Program-made: the position numbers and the translations under genes | Assembly: GCF_000526995.1 (NCBI RefSeq) | Contig: NZ_AZUI01000001.1 | Coordinates: forward strand, 3,514,001-3,578,000 | Reading direction: 5' to 3' | DNA from: Lacrimispora indolis DSM 755 | GTDB lineage: Bacteria; Bacillota; Clostridia; Lachnospirales; Lachnospiraceae | Length of the DNA: 64,000 nt | The notes under the pieces: model-generated | Seen by the model: the letters and a program-made list of their open reading frames with translations, nothing else | Database searches by the model: none | Told to the model about the DNA's origin: nothing | Part shown: positions 44,941 to 53,880 of the stretch, piece after piece | How positions within the stretch are numbered: position 1 is the first letter of the stretch | How the letters are laid out: each line of letters begins with the position of its first letter

Positions 44941-44966
44941 AAAAAGCAGAGGATGAGGTGACCATA

Positions 44967-46916
44967 ATGGATAAAAAATCGACGAATATTCCACTGAAAA
45001 TGATTCAAATCAATGATAGATCATGGGACAGGTACATTGGACTTGTGAAGGAAGTGATTATACCTTATCAATGGAGTATATTAAACGATTTAACAGATGA
45101 TGGAGAACCAAGCCATTGCATTCACAATTTTAAAATTGCCGCCGGTGAGGAAGAAGGAGAATTTAAGGGAGCGGTATTTCAGGATACGGATGTGGCGAAG
45201 TGGCTGGAAGCAGTGGCCTATACCCTGGAATGCCATCCGGATGAAGAGCTGGAGAGGATTGCCGACGAGACCATCCAACTGATCGGAAGGGCGCAGCAGG
45301 AAGATGGCTACCTTGATACATATTTTATTATTAGGGAGCCTGAAAATAAGTGGACAAACCTTATGGAGGGCCACGAGCTTTATACTGCAGGCCATATGAT
45401 CGAAGGGGCAGTGGCCTATTTTAAAGCAACGGGAAAGGGGAAGTTCCTGACGATCGTTTCAAGGCTGGCGGATTTAATCTGTAAGGTTTTCGGACCAGGG
45501 GAGGGGCAGTGCCATGGCTATCCCGGTCATCAGGAAATAGAGCTGGCTCTTGTGAAATTATACCGTGTTACAGGGGAAAAGAGATATCTGGATCTGGCAA
45601 AGTATTTTATTGATCAGCGGGGAGTGGGAGAGAATTATTTTCTAGCCGAGGCCAGACGCAGGGAAGACCGGTATATTTTTCCGGAATTCAGAGGATATGA
45701 TCCAAAGTATTCCCAGTCCCATATCCCGGTCAGGCAGCAAAAAACGGCGGAGGGACATGCGGTCAGGGCAGTATATATGTACTGCGCCATGGCTGATCTT
45801 GCACATGAATATGAGGATGAAGAACTGCTTCATGTGTGCGAAGAGCTTTGGCAGAATATTGTGACAAAACGGATGTACATAACCGGAGGGATAGGCTCCT
45901 CCGGAGTTCTGGAACGCTTTACGGCGGATTATGACCTGCCCAATGACTGCAATTATTCGGAAACCTGTGCCTCCATTGGGCTGGCATTGTTTGGAAGGCG
46001 GATGGCAGAGATAACAAAGGATGCTTCATACATGGATGGGGTGGAGCGTTCCCTGTATAACACAGTATTATCAGGGATCGCCCTTGACGGAAAGAGCTTC
46101 TTTTATGTAAATCCCCTGGAGGTATGGCCGGATAGCTGCATTCCCCGCACATCAAAGGAACACGTAAGACCTAAGAGGCAGAAATGGTTTGGTGTTGCCT
46201 GCTGCCCGCCTAACATTGCCAGGACCCTTGCATCCTTTGGACAATATATTTATTTTAAAGACGACCATACCCTGTATGTGAATTTATATGTGGGCAGCCA
46301 GGTGGAAACAGAGCTTTCCGGAGAAAAGACATATTTTCGCATGATAACGGAGACTCCCGGAGCTGGGAAAATCCTCATTGAAATACAAAGTGAGGGAATT
46401 GCTGAAAAAACTATAGCATTCCGGATTCCCTCTTATGCCCAGGATTTTAAGATCCATGACGGAGAAGGAAGGCTGATCCAGACAGAGATCAGAAAGGGAT
46501 ACGCCTGTTTTTCCGGCCATTTTTCAAAGACCTCACTGACTGTCACCTTCAGGCAGCCGGCCCTGTTGATCCGGGCCAATCCAAAGGTAAGGGCTGATGC
46601 AGGAAAAGTGGCCATTGTAAAGGGACCGGTGGTTTATTGCCTGGAAGAGGCTGATAATGGGGATAATCTGGCCGCTGTTTACGTGGAGGCAGACCAGGAG
46701 CTGGAAGAAATCTTTGAGCCTGATCTCATGGGAGGGACATTGACTGTCCGGCTTAAGGGGAAAAAGATCTGTGAGGATCAGTGGGAGGAAAACCAGCTGT
46801 ACGGAGAAAGGAAGATCGGGCTTTTAAATATTGATCTGAAAGCAGTGCCATACAGCAGCTGGGGGAACAGGAAAACAGGAGAGATGACGGTATGGATAAA
46901 GGAACTTATCCGGTAG
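44967..46916 (+). CDS. GH127 beta-L-arabinofuranosidase
   Basis: Glycoside hydrolase of 649 residues. The (alpha/alpha)6 barrel starts after residue 60. Family stretches are GEFKGAVFQDTDVAKWLEAV, GYLDTYF, EGHELYTAGHMIEGAVAYF, YITGGIGSSG, the YSETCASIGLA region and FGVACCPPNIARTLAS, which holds the Cys residues used for zinc and catalysis. It lacks a signal peptide, so it acts on imported oligosaccharides. ATG 44967 is preferred to GTG 44958, which lies within the GAGGTGA ribosome site. First gene of the operon that includes the ABC importer and GH43. Confidence 0.92.
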   Translation: MDKKSTNIPLKMIQINDRSWDRYIGLVKEVIIPYQWSILNDLTDDGEPSHCIHNFKIAAGEEEGEFKGAVFQDTDVAKWLEAVAYTLECHPDEELERIADETIQLIGRAQQEDGYLDTYFIIREPENKWTNLMEGHELYTAGHMIEGAVAYFKATGKGKFLTIVSRLADLICKVFGPGEGQCHGYPGHQEIELALVKLYRVTGEKRYLDLAKYFIDQRGVGENYFLAEARRREDRYIFPEFRGYDPKYSQSHIPVRQQKTAEGHAVRAVYMYCAMADLAHEYEDEELLHVCEELWQNIVTKRMYITGGIGSSGVLERFTADYDLPNDCNYSETCASIGLALFGRRMAEITKDASYMDGVERSLYNTVLSGIALDGKSFFYVNPLEVWPDSCIPRTSKEHVRPKRQKWFGVACCPPNIARTLASFGQYIYFKDDHTLYVNLYVGSQVETELSGEKTYFRMITETPGAGKILIEIQSEGIAEKTIAFRIPSYAQDFKIHDGEGRLIQTEIRKGYACFSGHFSKTSLTVTFRQPALLIRANPKVRADAGKVAIVKGPVVYCLEEADNGDNLAAVYVEADQELEEIFEPDLMGGTLTVRLKGKKICEDQWEENQLYGERKIGLLNIDLKAVPYSSWGNRKTGEMTVWIKELIR

Positions 46917-46977
46917 GAATCATACAGATGATATCATCTGATTTGATAAAGCAGGAATATAAAAAGGAGGATTTATC

Positions 46978-48351
46978 ATGAAAAAACGGGTATTAGCAGG
47001 GCTGCTGTGTGCAGCATTGGCAGCATCCATGATCACTGGATGCAGCAGCAGTACCAAGGGAGATTCCCAGGAAACCACCAAAGGCGCGGCTTCTGCTGGG
47101 AAAAAGGAAATGGATGTGGGGGGAAGTGACGTGACCACATTAAATGTTTGGACTTTTATTGAACTGCACCAGAATTTTTATGTGGCAATGGCAGAGAAAT
47201 GGAACGAAGCCCATCCGGATAAAAAAGTGAAGCTGGTGCTGAGCAATATGCCCTATGACGACATGCACAACAAGCTGTCCCTGGCGCTGGAATCAGGGGA
47301 GGGAGCGCCGGATGTTGTGGATATTGAGCTTGGCAAGTTTCCTGCATTTATGACGGGAAAGATCGGTCTGATGGAGCTTAACGATGCGATCGAACCATAC
47401 AGGGAGAACATTGTAAAATCCAGACTGGATATTTACACAAAGGACGGGAAGGAGTACGGGCTTCCCACCCATGTAGGAACAACGGTGGCATTTTATAATG
47501 AAAAGCTGTTAAGTGATGCAGGAATTAACTATGCAGATATTAAGACCTGGGATCAGTTTAAGGAAGCAGGCGTGAAGTACCATGAAGCCACCGGGAAATA
47601 TTTCGCCTGCGTGGAGACCTCTGCCCAGTGGATGGTCAACTTAATGCTGGCTCAAAAGGGCGGGGATTATATTGATGAAAACGGGAAGCTCAACCTGACC
47701 AGCAAGGAAATGGCGGAGGTTCTGGAATACATAAAGGGAATGCAGGAAACCGGCGCATTTGCAACGGTCCCAGGCGGGCAGCCGGATAATGAGGAAGCCT
47801 ACCCATTCTATAACTCAGGAGATTATGCCGTGCAGATCATGCCGTTCTGGCAGACCTCCAGATATGTGAATTATATGAAGGATTTAAAAAAGCAGGTAGC
47901 CATTGCCCCGGTACCGGTATGGAATGAAAATGACAAAGAAGCAGCCACCATCGGCGGAGGCGGTACTGGCACTGCCATTGTTAAATCCAGTGAACACGCA
48001 CAGCTTGCCGCGGAAGTCATGGCCTATATCAAGCTTTCCGAGGATGCCAACAAGGAAGTATGGAATGTATTGGGCTTTGATCCGGTCAATACTGCAGTAT
48101 GGACAGACTCCTCCCTGACACAAAACCCGGATAACCAGTTTGTTCAGTATTTTACCAATTACCCCTTTGATACTCTGCTTAAATCAAAGGATGGTATCGG
48201 CTCCTTGCGGGCTTATACCGATGAAAAATATCCCTCCATTAACAATGAATTCTGCAATGTGACCTTAAACAGTATTTTTGAAGACGGGGTGGATGTGGCA
48301 GAGGCCCTTCAGTCCTCCCAGGAAACCCTGAATAATGAATTTAAAGAATAG
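46978..48351 (+). CDS. sugar ABC transporter substrate-binding lipoprotein
   Basis: Lipoprotein of 457 residues, SBP_bac_1 family. Signal peptide with the lipobox MITGC (Cys at residue 22), then a Ser/Thr-rich linker and the mature binding domain beginning LNVWTFIELH. NMPYDDMHNKLSLALESGEG and APDVVDIELGKFPAF are typical of carbohydrate receptors. AAAAGGAGG precedes the ATG. Probably binds arabinose-containing oligosaccharides, judged only from the flanking hydrolases. Confidence 0.93.
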   Translation: MKKRVLAGLLCAALAASMITGCSSSTKGDSQETTKGAASAGKKEMDVGGSDVTTLNVWTFIELHQNFYVAMAEKWNEAHPDKKVKLVLSNMPYDDMHNKLSLALESGEGAPDVVDIELGKFPAFMTGKIGLMELNDAIEPYRENIVKSRLDIYTKDGKEYGLPTHVGTTVAFYNEKLLSDAGINYADIKTWDQFKEAGVKYHEATGKYFACVETSAQWMVNLMLAQKGGDYIDENGKLNLTSKEMAEVLEYIKGMQETGAFATVPGGQPDNEEAYPFYNSGDYAVQIMPFWQTSRYVNYMKDLKKQVAIAPVPVWNENDKEAATIGGGGTGTAIVKSSEHAQLAAEVMAYIKLSEDANKEVWNVLGFDPVNTAVWTDSSLTQNPDNQFVQYFTNYPFDTLLKSKDGIGSLRAYTDEKYPSINNEFCNVTLNSIFEDGVDVAEALQSSQETLNNEFKE

Positions 48352-48429
48352 GAAAGGCTGTTGGCTGCAGGAGGCCGGTTGTCTCCTGCAGCCCAAAGTT
48401 AAGTTCCTATGGGAAAAGGGGTAAACAAA

Positions 48430-49314
48430 ATGAAGAAATTCTTTTACTCGAAAAAGATAGCTCCTTATGTATTTATCTGCCCGTTTGTGATCACGGTACT
48501 GTTATTCTGGCTTGTACCCATCTGCAACGGGGTTCTGTTAAGCTTTCAGGATGTATTGAAAGAGCAATGGGTGGGATTTGACAACTATACGCGGCTGCTG
48601 TCTGATAAAATATTTATGAAGGCATTGTGGAACAGCTTTAAATATATGGCAGGAACGCTGATTCTTCTGATTCCTTTTCCAATGCTGTTTGCGACCCTGT
48701 TAAACAGCAGGCTGATGAAAAAGGCAGATTTTTTTAAATCCGTCTATTTCATACCGGCGCTGACTTCTGTTGTGGTGGCAGGCACTATTTTCCGCCTTAT
48801 GTTCGGGGAGTCATCTACCTCTCTTTTTAATCAGGTTCTGGGGTTTTTCGGAGCAGCCCCCATAAAATGGCTGAAAGGTGCAGGAACCAGTTATTTTGCC
48901 CTTTTGCTTCTGGCCTGCTGGAGATGGACTGGAGTGAATATTCTGTACTTTCTTTCAGGACTTCAGAGCATTCCTTCCGACCTTTATGAGGCGGCGGCCA
49001 TTGACGGAGCTTCCAAGTGGCAGCAGTTTTCCAAAATATCCGTACCCCTGGTCAAGCCTACCACGGTTTATGTCCTTACGATCAGCATTTATGCAGGCCT
49101 GTCCATGTTTCTTGAAAGCAATATGCTGTTTAAGGGAAATAATTCTCCCAATAACATCGGCCTTACCATTGTGGGATACCTTTACCGGCAGGGAGTTGAA
49201 AAGAGGGCCCTGGGTTATGCGTGTGCTGTTGGCCTGATCCTTCTGCTGGTTGTCATGTTGGTAAACCTCCTTCAGCTGAAAATCACAGGTACCTTTGAAG
49301 AAGGGAGGGAATGA
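48430..49314 (+). CDS. sugar ABC transporter permease (UgpA/MalF type)
   Basis: Permease of 294 residues with six helices. The ATPase-docking EAA loop reads YEAAAIDGASKWQQFSKISVP. ATG 48430 has AAAAGGGG nine bases upstream. The longer frame is not needed. No ATPase gene is in the operon, so a shared MsmK-type ATPase encoded elsewhere is probable. Confidence 0.93.
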   Translation: MKKFFYSKKIAPYVFICPFVITVLLFWLVPICNGVLLSFQDVLKEQWVGFDNYTRLLSDKIFMKALWNSFKYMAGTLILLIPFPMLFATLLNSRLMKKADFFKSVYFIPALTSVVVAGTIFRLMFGESSTSLFNQVLGFFGAAPIKWLKGAGTSYFALLLLACWRWTGVNILYFLSGLQSIPSDLYEAAAIDGASKWQQFSKISVPLVKPTTVYVLTISIYAGLSMFLESNMLFKGNNSPNNIGLTIVGYLYRQGVEKRALGYACAVGLILLLVVMLVNLLQLKITGTFEEGRE

Positions 49315-49315
49315 A

Positions 49316-50176
49316 ATGAAGGAAAGAAATACATCAAATCTGCAGGTCAAACGAACGGCGGCAGCGGCAGCACTGATCGTTTTGTTTTCCATTCTTGCCA
49401 TATTGATCATCCTTCCCATTTGGGTGTTGTTTGTGGCCAGCTTTAAGCCTGGCAGTGATTTGCTGCAATACGGCCTTAACCTGGACATTCGTGTTTCCAG
49501 GATGAGTCTGGACAACTATGTTCTGCTGTTTGCAGGGCAGCATGAATACTGGAAATGGTTCTTTAACAGCATCTCCCTTACCGTTGTTACGGTGGTAAGC
49601 ACCCTGTTTGTAAGCTCCTTTGTGGGATATGGATTTGCAGCTTATGAATTTAAGGGAAAAAAGGTGCTGTTTGTCATCGTTCTTCTGATCCTTTCCATAC
49701 CTTTGGAGGTGGTTATGCTTCCCCTGTATAAGCAGATGTCCGGCTGGAAGATGATGGACAGCTATGCAGCAGTCATTCTCCCCTTTGTTGCCCATGCTTC
49801 CACGATCTTTTTCTTCAGGCAGTACCTGATGAGCATTCCAGGATCTCTTTTAGAAGCCGGAAGAATTGACGGCGCCACCGAGTACGGGATTTTTTACAGG
49901 CTGATCGTTCCTCTGATGAAGCCTGCGTTTTCCGCCATGGCCATTCTCAATGGAATGAATGCGTGGAACAATTATTTATGGCCTCTTTTGGTGATCCGGT
50001 CTTCTGAAAAATATCCCCTGACCCTGGGCTTAAATACCCTCATCAACCCATATGGGGATAATTACAGCCTTCTGATCGTAGGCTCTGTTTTCTCAGTGAT
50101 CCCCATATTCCTCCTGTTTGTGGCATTCCAGAAATACTTCATTGAAGGAATGATGGCAGGGGCTGTGAAAGGATAG
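49316..50176 (+). CDS. sugar ABC transporter permease (UgpE/MalG type)
   Basis: Permease of 286 residues, partner of the preceding one. The docking loop is LEAGRIDGATEYGIFYRLIVP. ATG 49316 directly follows the previous stop and has GGGAGGG six bases upstream. The C-terminus FQKYFIEGMMAGAVKG is the family standard. Confidence 0.93.
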   Translation: MKERNTSNLQVKRTAAAAALIVLFSILAILIILPIWVLFVASFKPGSDLLQYGLNLDIRVSRMSLDNYVLLFAGQHEYWKWFFNSISLTVVTVVSTLFVSSFVGYGFAAYEFKGKKVLFVIVLLILSIPLEVVMLPLYKQMSGWKMMDSYAAVILPFVAHASTIFFFRQYLMSIPGSLLEAGRIDGATEYGIFYRLIVPLMKPAFSAMAILNGMNAWNNYLWPLLVIRSSEKYPLTLGLNTLINPYGDNYSLLIVGSVFSVIPIFLLFVAFQKYFIEGMMAGAVKG

Positions 50177-50188
50177 AGGTGGCAGAGG

Positions 50189-51157
50189 ATGGACAGCCGT
50201 AATTTTAAGAAAACCCCTTATAATGAACCCTTTATCCCTCAAAGGGCAGACCCCTATCTATACCGCCATGAAGATGGAAGCTATTATTTTACCGCATCGG
50301 TGCCGGAATACGACAGGATCATTCTTCGGCGTTCCGAAACAATCCAGGGATTAAAGGATGAAAAGGAAGTGACTATCTGGGATAAACACCGGAAAGGGAT
50401 CATGAGCGCACATATCTGGGCTCCGGAGCTTCATTATATGGACGGCAGGTGGTACATTTATTTTGCAGCAGGGGATGTGGAGGACGTCTGGGCTATCCGC
50501 CCTTATGTGCTGGAATGCAGGGAACAAGACCCGATGACAGGTACCTGGAGAGAGCTGGGCATGGTACAGCCCTTTGATGATTATACGTTTCAGGATTTTT
50601 CCCTGGACATGACAGTTTTTGACCATGGCGGGAGCCGGTATTGTATCTGGGCAGAAAAGGTCAGCGTAGGAAAGAAGATTTCCAATTTATACATAGCCAG
50701 AATGGAGACACCCTGGAAGCTTTCATCGGAGCAGGTGACTCTTTCTGCTCCTGATTATGATTGGGAACGGGTAGGTTTTTGGGTCAATGAAGGACCGGCG
50801 GTTTTAAAGCATGGGAATAAGATTTATGTCACTTATTCTGCCAGCGCCACAGGGGCGTGTTACTGCATGGGACTTTTAAGCATTGATGGAGATGGAGATT
50901 TGCTGGATCGGAATGCATGGAAAAAGGAGCGGGAGCCTGTATTTAAGACAGTAGCGGAAGCAGGAATTTTTGGTCCGGGACATAATTGTTTTGTAAAAAG
51001 CGAAGACGGGCTTCAGGATATTATGGTATATCATGCAAGGCAGTACGATGAGATCTCCGGAGATCCTCTCTACGATCCCAACCGGCATGCTTATGCGATA
51101 AAGGTTGGCTGGGGAGAGCATGGCCCGGTATTTGACTGGAAGAATTATATAAGATAA
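50189..51157 (+). CDS. GH43-family glycoside hydrolase
   Basis: Five-bladed beta-propeller hydrolase of 322 residues, arabinofuranosidase/xylosidase family 43. The catalytic base Asp is in QRADPYLYRHEDGSYYF, the HIWAPELHYMDGRWYIYFAA stretch forms the active-site wall, the pKa-modulating Asp is probably in FSLDMTVFD, and the acid Glu is in VNEGPAVLKHG. It has no signal peptide, so it works with GH127 on imported oligosaccharides. It ends the operon. Confidence 0.9.
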   Translation: MDSRNFKKTPYNEPFIPQRADPYLYRHEDGSYYFTASVPEYDRIILRRSETIQGLKDEKEVTIWDKHRKGIMSAHIWAPELHYMDGRWYIYFAAGDVEDVWAIRPYVLECREQDPMTGTWRELGMVQPFDDYTFQDFSLDMTVFDHGGSRYCIWAEKVSVGKKISNLYIARMETPWKLSSEQVTLSAPDYDWERVGFWVNEGPAVLKHGNKIYVTYSASATGACYCMGLLSIDGDGDLLDRNAWKKEREPVFKTVAEAGIFGPGHNCFVKSEDGLQDIMVYHARQYDEISGDPLYDPNRHAYAIKVGWGEHGPVFDWKNYIR

Positions 51158-51166
51158 CAAAAAAGG

Positions 51167-51216
51167 AAATCAGCGTGTTACAGGCGGTTTGTTGCCTGTG
51201 AAATGCTGATTTTTTC
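51167..51216 (+). terminator. terminator of the arabinofuranoside operon
   Basis: AAATCAGC/GCTGATTT outer stem with an inner ACAGGC/GCCTGT helix, followed by a T-run. Confidence 0.85.
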
Positions 51217-51359
51217 CATCCTTTCAATAATTTGTAAGAACTGGTAAGAGTTTTGTCAGAACTTGTCCGAAAACTTTAGGGAAATATAAGGAATTATTCC
51301 TGTTTTCAGAGGAACTCTATGGTACAATTTAGTCATAACCATAGCATATCATATAACAA

Positions 51360-51470
51360 ATGCCCTTCCAGGGATATCTATATGTTCAAAGACCGTGGGA
51401 GGATTTAAGAGGAAATACCCTTCGGGTATACTTATATGCCCAAAAAACATGGGCGAAAAAGAGGAAAGGA
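51360..51470 (+). repeat. tandem ~55-nt RNA-like repeats in the leader of the transglycosylase gene
   Basis: Two imperfect copies (51360-51412 and 51415-51468). Shared order: a CCCTTC-GGG hairpin, TATATG, a pyrimidine triplet with CAAA, a GTGGG/ATGGG segment and AAGAGGAAA. The second copy forms clear hairpins ATACCC-TTC-GGGTAT and GCCC/GGGC. Downstream of a weak promoter-like TACAAT (51323-51328). The conserved features are at RNA rather than protein level. It may be a dispersed element or a tandem cis-regulatory RNA. No known riboswitch was recognised. Confidence 0.6.
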
Positions 51471-51482
51471 GACAGTGGATCT

Positions 51483-52199
51483 ATGAGAATTGGAACATTT
51501 ATAAGAAGAATGGTATTTTTGCTGATGACAGTGTGTCTTTTAGCCGGATTCACTGTGGCATATAAGGGGTATGAGATGTACCGGGAGGCTCTTAATGGAA
51601 CCGGACTCCAGGAACGTGTGGAGTCTGTTCGGGATAAAGAAGGCTATACGGAATATGATAACCTGCCCCAGATTTATGTGAACGCAGTCATATCGGTGGA
51701 GGATCACCGTTTTTACCGCCATAATGGGATCGACTTAATTGCCATTGCCAGGGCAGTGACAAACGATATCAGGGCCGGAAAGCTTGTGGAAGGCGGCAGC
51801 ACCATAACCCAGCAGCTTGCAAAGAACTTATATTTTGACCAGGATAAGGACATTGCCAGGAAAGCGGCCGAGGTGTTCATGGCCTTTGATATTGAGAAAA
51901 ATTATTCCAAGGAGGAAATTTTTGAGCTGTATGTGAACTGCATTTATTTTGGGGACGGATATTACAGCGTAGGTGATGCCAGTGAGGGCTACTTTAAGAA
52001 AACGCCGGAGGAAATGACGGAGTATGAAAGCACTCTTTTAGCCGGTGTTCCTAATGCCCCATCCAAATATGCTCCGACCAAAAACCCGGTTCTTGCAGAG
52101 AAACGGCAGATGAAAGTTCTTCAGAGAATGGAGGCATGCGGATACTTTTCAGCGGAAGAAGCGGAGACAGTGGCGGAACAGATGGTTGCCCTTCATTGA
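51483..52199 (+). CDS. monofunctional peptidoglycan transglycosylase (GT51)
   Basis: Glycosyltransferase 51 enzyme of 238 residues that polymerises lipid II into glycan strands. One N-terminal membrane anchor (about 10-30). Motif 1 ISVEDHRFYRHNGID contains the catalytic Glu, motif 2 is GGSTITQQLAKNLY, and the motif 4-5 region has NCIYFGDGYYSVGDASEGYF. There is no transpeptidase domain, so it is MtgA-like rather than a class A PBP. ATG 51483 is preferred to the 41-residue extension, which is encoded by the leader repeats. Confidence 0.92.
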   Translation: MRIGTFIRRMVFLLMTVCLLAGFTVAYKGYEMYREALNGTGLQERVESVRDKEGYTEYDNLPQIYVNAVISVEDHRFYRHNGIDLIAIARAVTNDIRAGKLVEGGSTITQQLAKNLYFDQDKDIARKAAEVFMAFDIEKNYSKEEIFELYVNCIYFGDGYYSVGDASEGYFKKTPEEMTEYESTLLAGVPNAPSKYAPTKNPVLAEKRQMKVLQRMEACGYFSAEEAETVAEQMVALH

Positions 52200-52283
52200 C
52201 TTTTACTTGATGTATGAAAGGATAGGGGGTATAATGGAGGTGTTACAAGTATCCTGTTTACATACAAAAGAATGGAGGAACCT

Positions 52284-52952
52284 ATGGCTGTCAGACAGTT
52301 TGCAGGCAGACGTTTGAACCAATACGCAGAAAATTACGTAGTATTTGACTTGGAGACAACAGGCATCAGTCCTGAAGAGGATTCCATTATTGAGATATCC
52401 GCGATCAAGGTGAAGGGACATGAACCTGTAGCCGAATTTGATACACTGATCAATCCTGGGACTCATATTCCGGCCGGGGCTACCAACGTAAATGGAATCA
52501 CAGATGACATGGTAAGGGAAGCTCCCGGATTAAGAGAAGCCCTGCCGGATTTCCTTACCTTTATCGAAGGGGAGATCCTGGTAGGACACAATATCCAGTC
52601 CTTTGACTTGCTTTTCCTTTACCGGGCTGCAGAAGAGCTTCTTGGAATAGGGGTGCCCAATGATTATGTGGATACTCTTTTTATGGCAAAGGCCTGCCTT
52701 CCCCAGCTTGGACGCCACCGTTTGACGGATATATCTGCGTATTTCCATATTGATACGGATGGAGCTCACCGGGCACTTTCTGATTGTATCATGAACCAGA
52801 AGTGCTATGAGGAGATGGGAAAACTGGACAATAAAGTGGAAGCTGAAGTTTGCCCTCAATGCGGCGGGGTGCTTAAGCTTCGCAGCGGAAAATTTGGACA
52901 ATTTTACGGCTGTTCCAATTTTCCCCAGTGCCGTTTTACAAGGAATGTTTAA
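52284..52952 (+). CDS. DnaQ-family 3'-5' exonuclease with C-terminal topoisomerase-type zinc ribbon
   Basis: Protein of 222 residues. Residues 15-180 form a DEDDh exonuclease: YVVFDLETTG (first Asp, Glu), VGHNIQSFDLLFLYRA (second Asp) and AHRALSDC (His and last Asp), resembling the PolC/DinG exonuclease domain. The last 35 residues are a zf-C4_Topoisom ribbon, CPQCGG...FGQFYGCSNFPQC, which binds DNA in topoisomerase I. The combination suggests a repair nuclease. ATG 52284 follows GGAGG. Confidence 0.88.
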   Translation: MAVRQFAGRRLNQYAENYVVFDLETTGISPEEDSIIEISAIKVKGHEPVAEFDTLINPGTHIPAGATNVNGITDDMVREAPGLREALPDFLTFIEGEILVGHNIQSFDLLFLYRAAEELLGIGVPNDYVDTLFMAKACLPQLGRHRLTDISAYFHIDTDGAHRALSDCIMNQKCYEEMGKLDNKVEAEVCPQCGGVLKLRSGKFGQFYGCSNFPQCRFTRNV

Positions 52953-53029
52953 GAAACAGCTTACCGGTGTTATTTTGTACTGTACCGGAAGCATAGACTG
53001 ATTACATAATGAAAGAAAGGGGAAACGGT

Positions 53030-53224
53030 GTGGAGGATAAGAACTTATATAATAAGATCATGCTGATCGCGTTTTGCCTGATCATGATTTTGCTTTGCGC
53101 CGGTATGTACAGCTGGTTTCATGGCGGGAATGCAGTTCCGGATCTGGAAGTACCCCGGGAAAAGGTCCAGGTCCTTCAACAGGAGTTTTGGGAGCCAGCG
53201 GGGCTTTCGGAGTCTGTAATCTAG
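53030..53224 (+). CDS. small single-span membrane protein
   Basis: Protein of 64 residues with one helix at about 9-29 and a short acidic external tail. GTG 53030 has AAGGGG nine bases upstream. The ATG at 53009 lacks a ribosome site. It sits 17 bp before the acetyltransferase gene. No family recognised. Confidence 0.55.
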   Translation: MEDKNLYNKIMLIAFCLIMILLCAGMYSWFHGGNAVPDLEVPREKVQVLQQEFWEPAGLSESVI

Positions 53225-53240
53225 GAGGAAGGACCGAAGC

Positions 53241-53759
53241 ATGGAATTTTTGATTGAAAGGGCAGATCCCTCGGATTATCTGATCATGGCTGATGTGATC
53301 CAGTCGGTGTGGCAGCAGATTGAGCAGAAGGACTGGTTTGTTGCCGATGATTCAGAATACACCCGCCATACCCTGACAGAGGGAAACGGAATCGGTTACA
53401 AGGCCTTTGAAGCGGAATCCGGGACCCTGGCCGGTGTATTTATTGCTGCACTGCCGGGAGACAGGGAAGAAAACCTTGGCCGGGACATTGGCCTCTCCCA
53501 GGAAGAGCTGGGAAAGGTGGCCCATATGGAGTCAGTGGCTATTCTTCCGGAATACCGGGGAAACGGCCTTCAGTATATTCTGATGAAGACTGCAGAGGAA
53601 GAACTCAGGAAACAGGGCTTCCGGCATCTGATGTGCACGGTCCATCCGGAAAATAAATACAGCAGGAACAATATGATAAAGCAGGGGTACCGGGTTGTCC
53701 TGACTAAGGAAAAATACGGCGGATATTTAAGGGATATTTTACTAAAAGAAATATCTTAA
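53241..53759 (+). CDS. GNAT-family N-acetyltransferase
   Basis: Acetyltransferase of 172 residues. The acetyl-CoA motif is MESVAILPEYRGNGLQYILM, and MCTVHPENKYSRNNMIKQGYR forms the C-terminal half. The N-terminus resembles the YhbS/ElaA type of small-molecule acetyltransferases. Substrate unknown. AGGAGGAAGG precedes the ATG. Confidence 0.85.
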   Translation: MEFLIERADPSDYLIMADVIQSVWQQIEQKDWFVADDSEYTRHTLTEGNGIGYKAFEAESGTLAGVFIAALPGDREENLGRDIGLSQEELGKVAHMESVAILPEYRGNGLQYILMKTAEEELRKQGFRHLMCTVHPENKYSRNNMIKQGYRVVLTKEKYGGYLRDILLKEIS

Positions 53760-53771
53760 GACGCCGGGGTT

Positions 53772-53785
53772 TGCAAACGTTTGCA
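53772..53785. promoter_or_regulatory. palindromic operator, cre- or LacI-like
   Basis: TGCAAACGTTTGCA is a perfect 14-bp palindrome with central CG. It matches the catabolite-responsive element consensus at 12 of 14 positions. It ends 10 bp before the -35 of the nik-lar promoter. Confidence 0.6.
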
Positions 53786-53795
53786 TAAAAAGCCG

Positions 53796-53824
53796 TTGAC
53801 GTATGAATTGTTTTTACGTATACT
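53796..53824 (+). promoter_or_regulatory. sigma-A promoter of the nik-lar operon
   Basis: TTGACG and TATACT with a 17-bp spacer. The start codon is 180 bp downstream, so the transcript has a long leader. Confidence 0.8.
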
Positions 53825-53880
53825 TTTTTATAACGGCTGACAGAAGTCACCACTGACAGAATGTATAAAATATAACAATA

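Larger units (their letters stand above)
44544..44966. other. regulatory gap before GH127 operon
   Basis: A 420-bp AT-rich gap without a gene. From left to right it holds an operator-like TTAAACGATTAA (44795), a promoter (44834-44862), a leader hairpin AAAGGTGAT/ATCACCTTT (44878-44909) and the palindromic operator (44923-44940). Confidence 0.7.
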
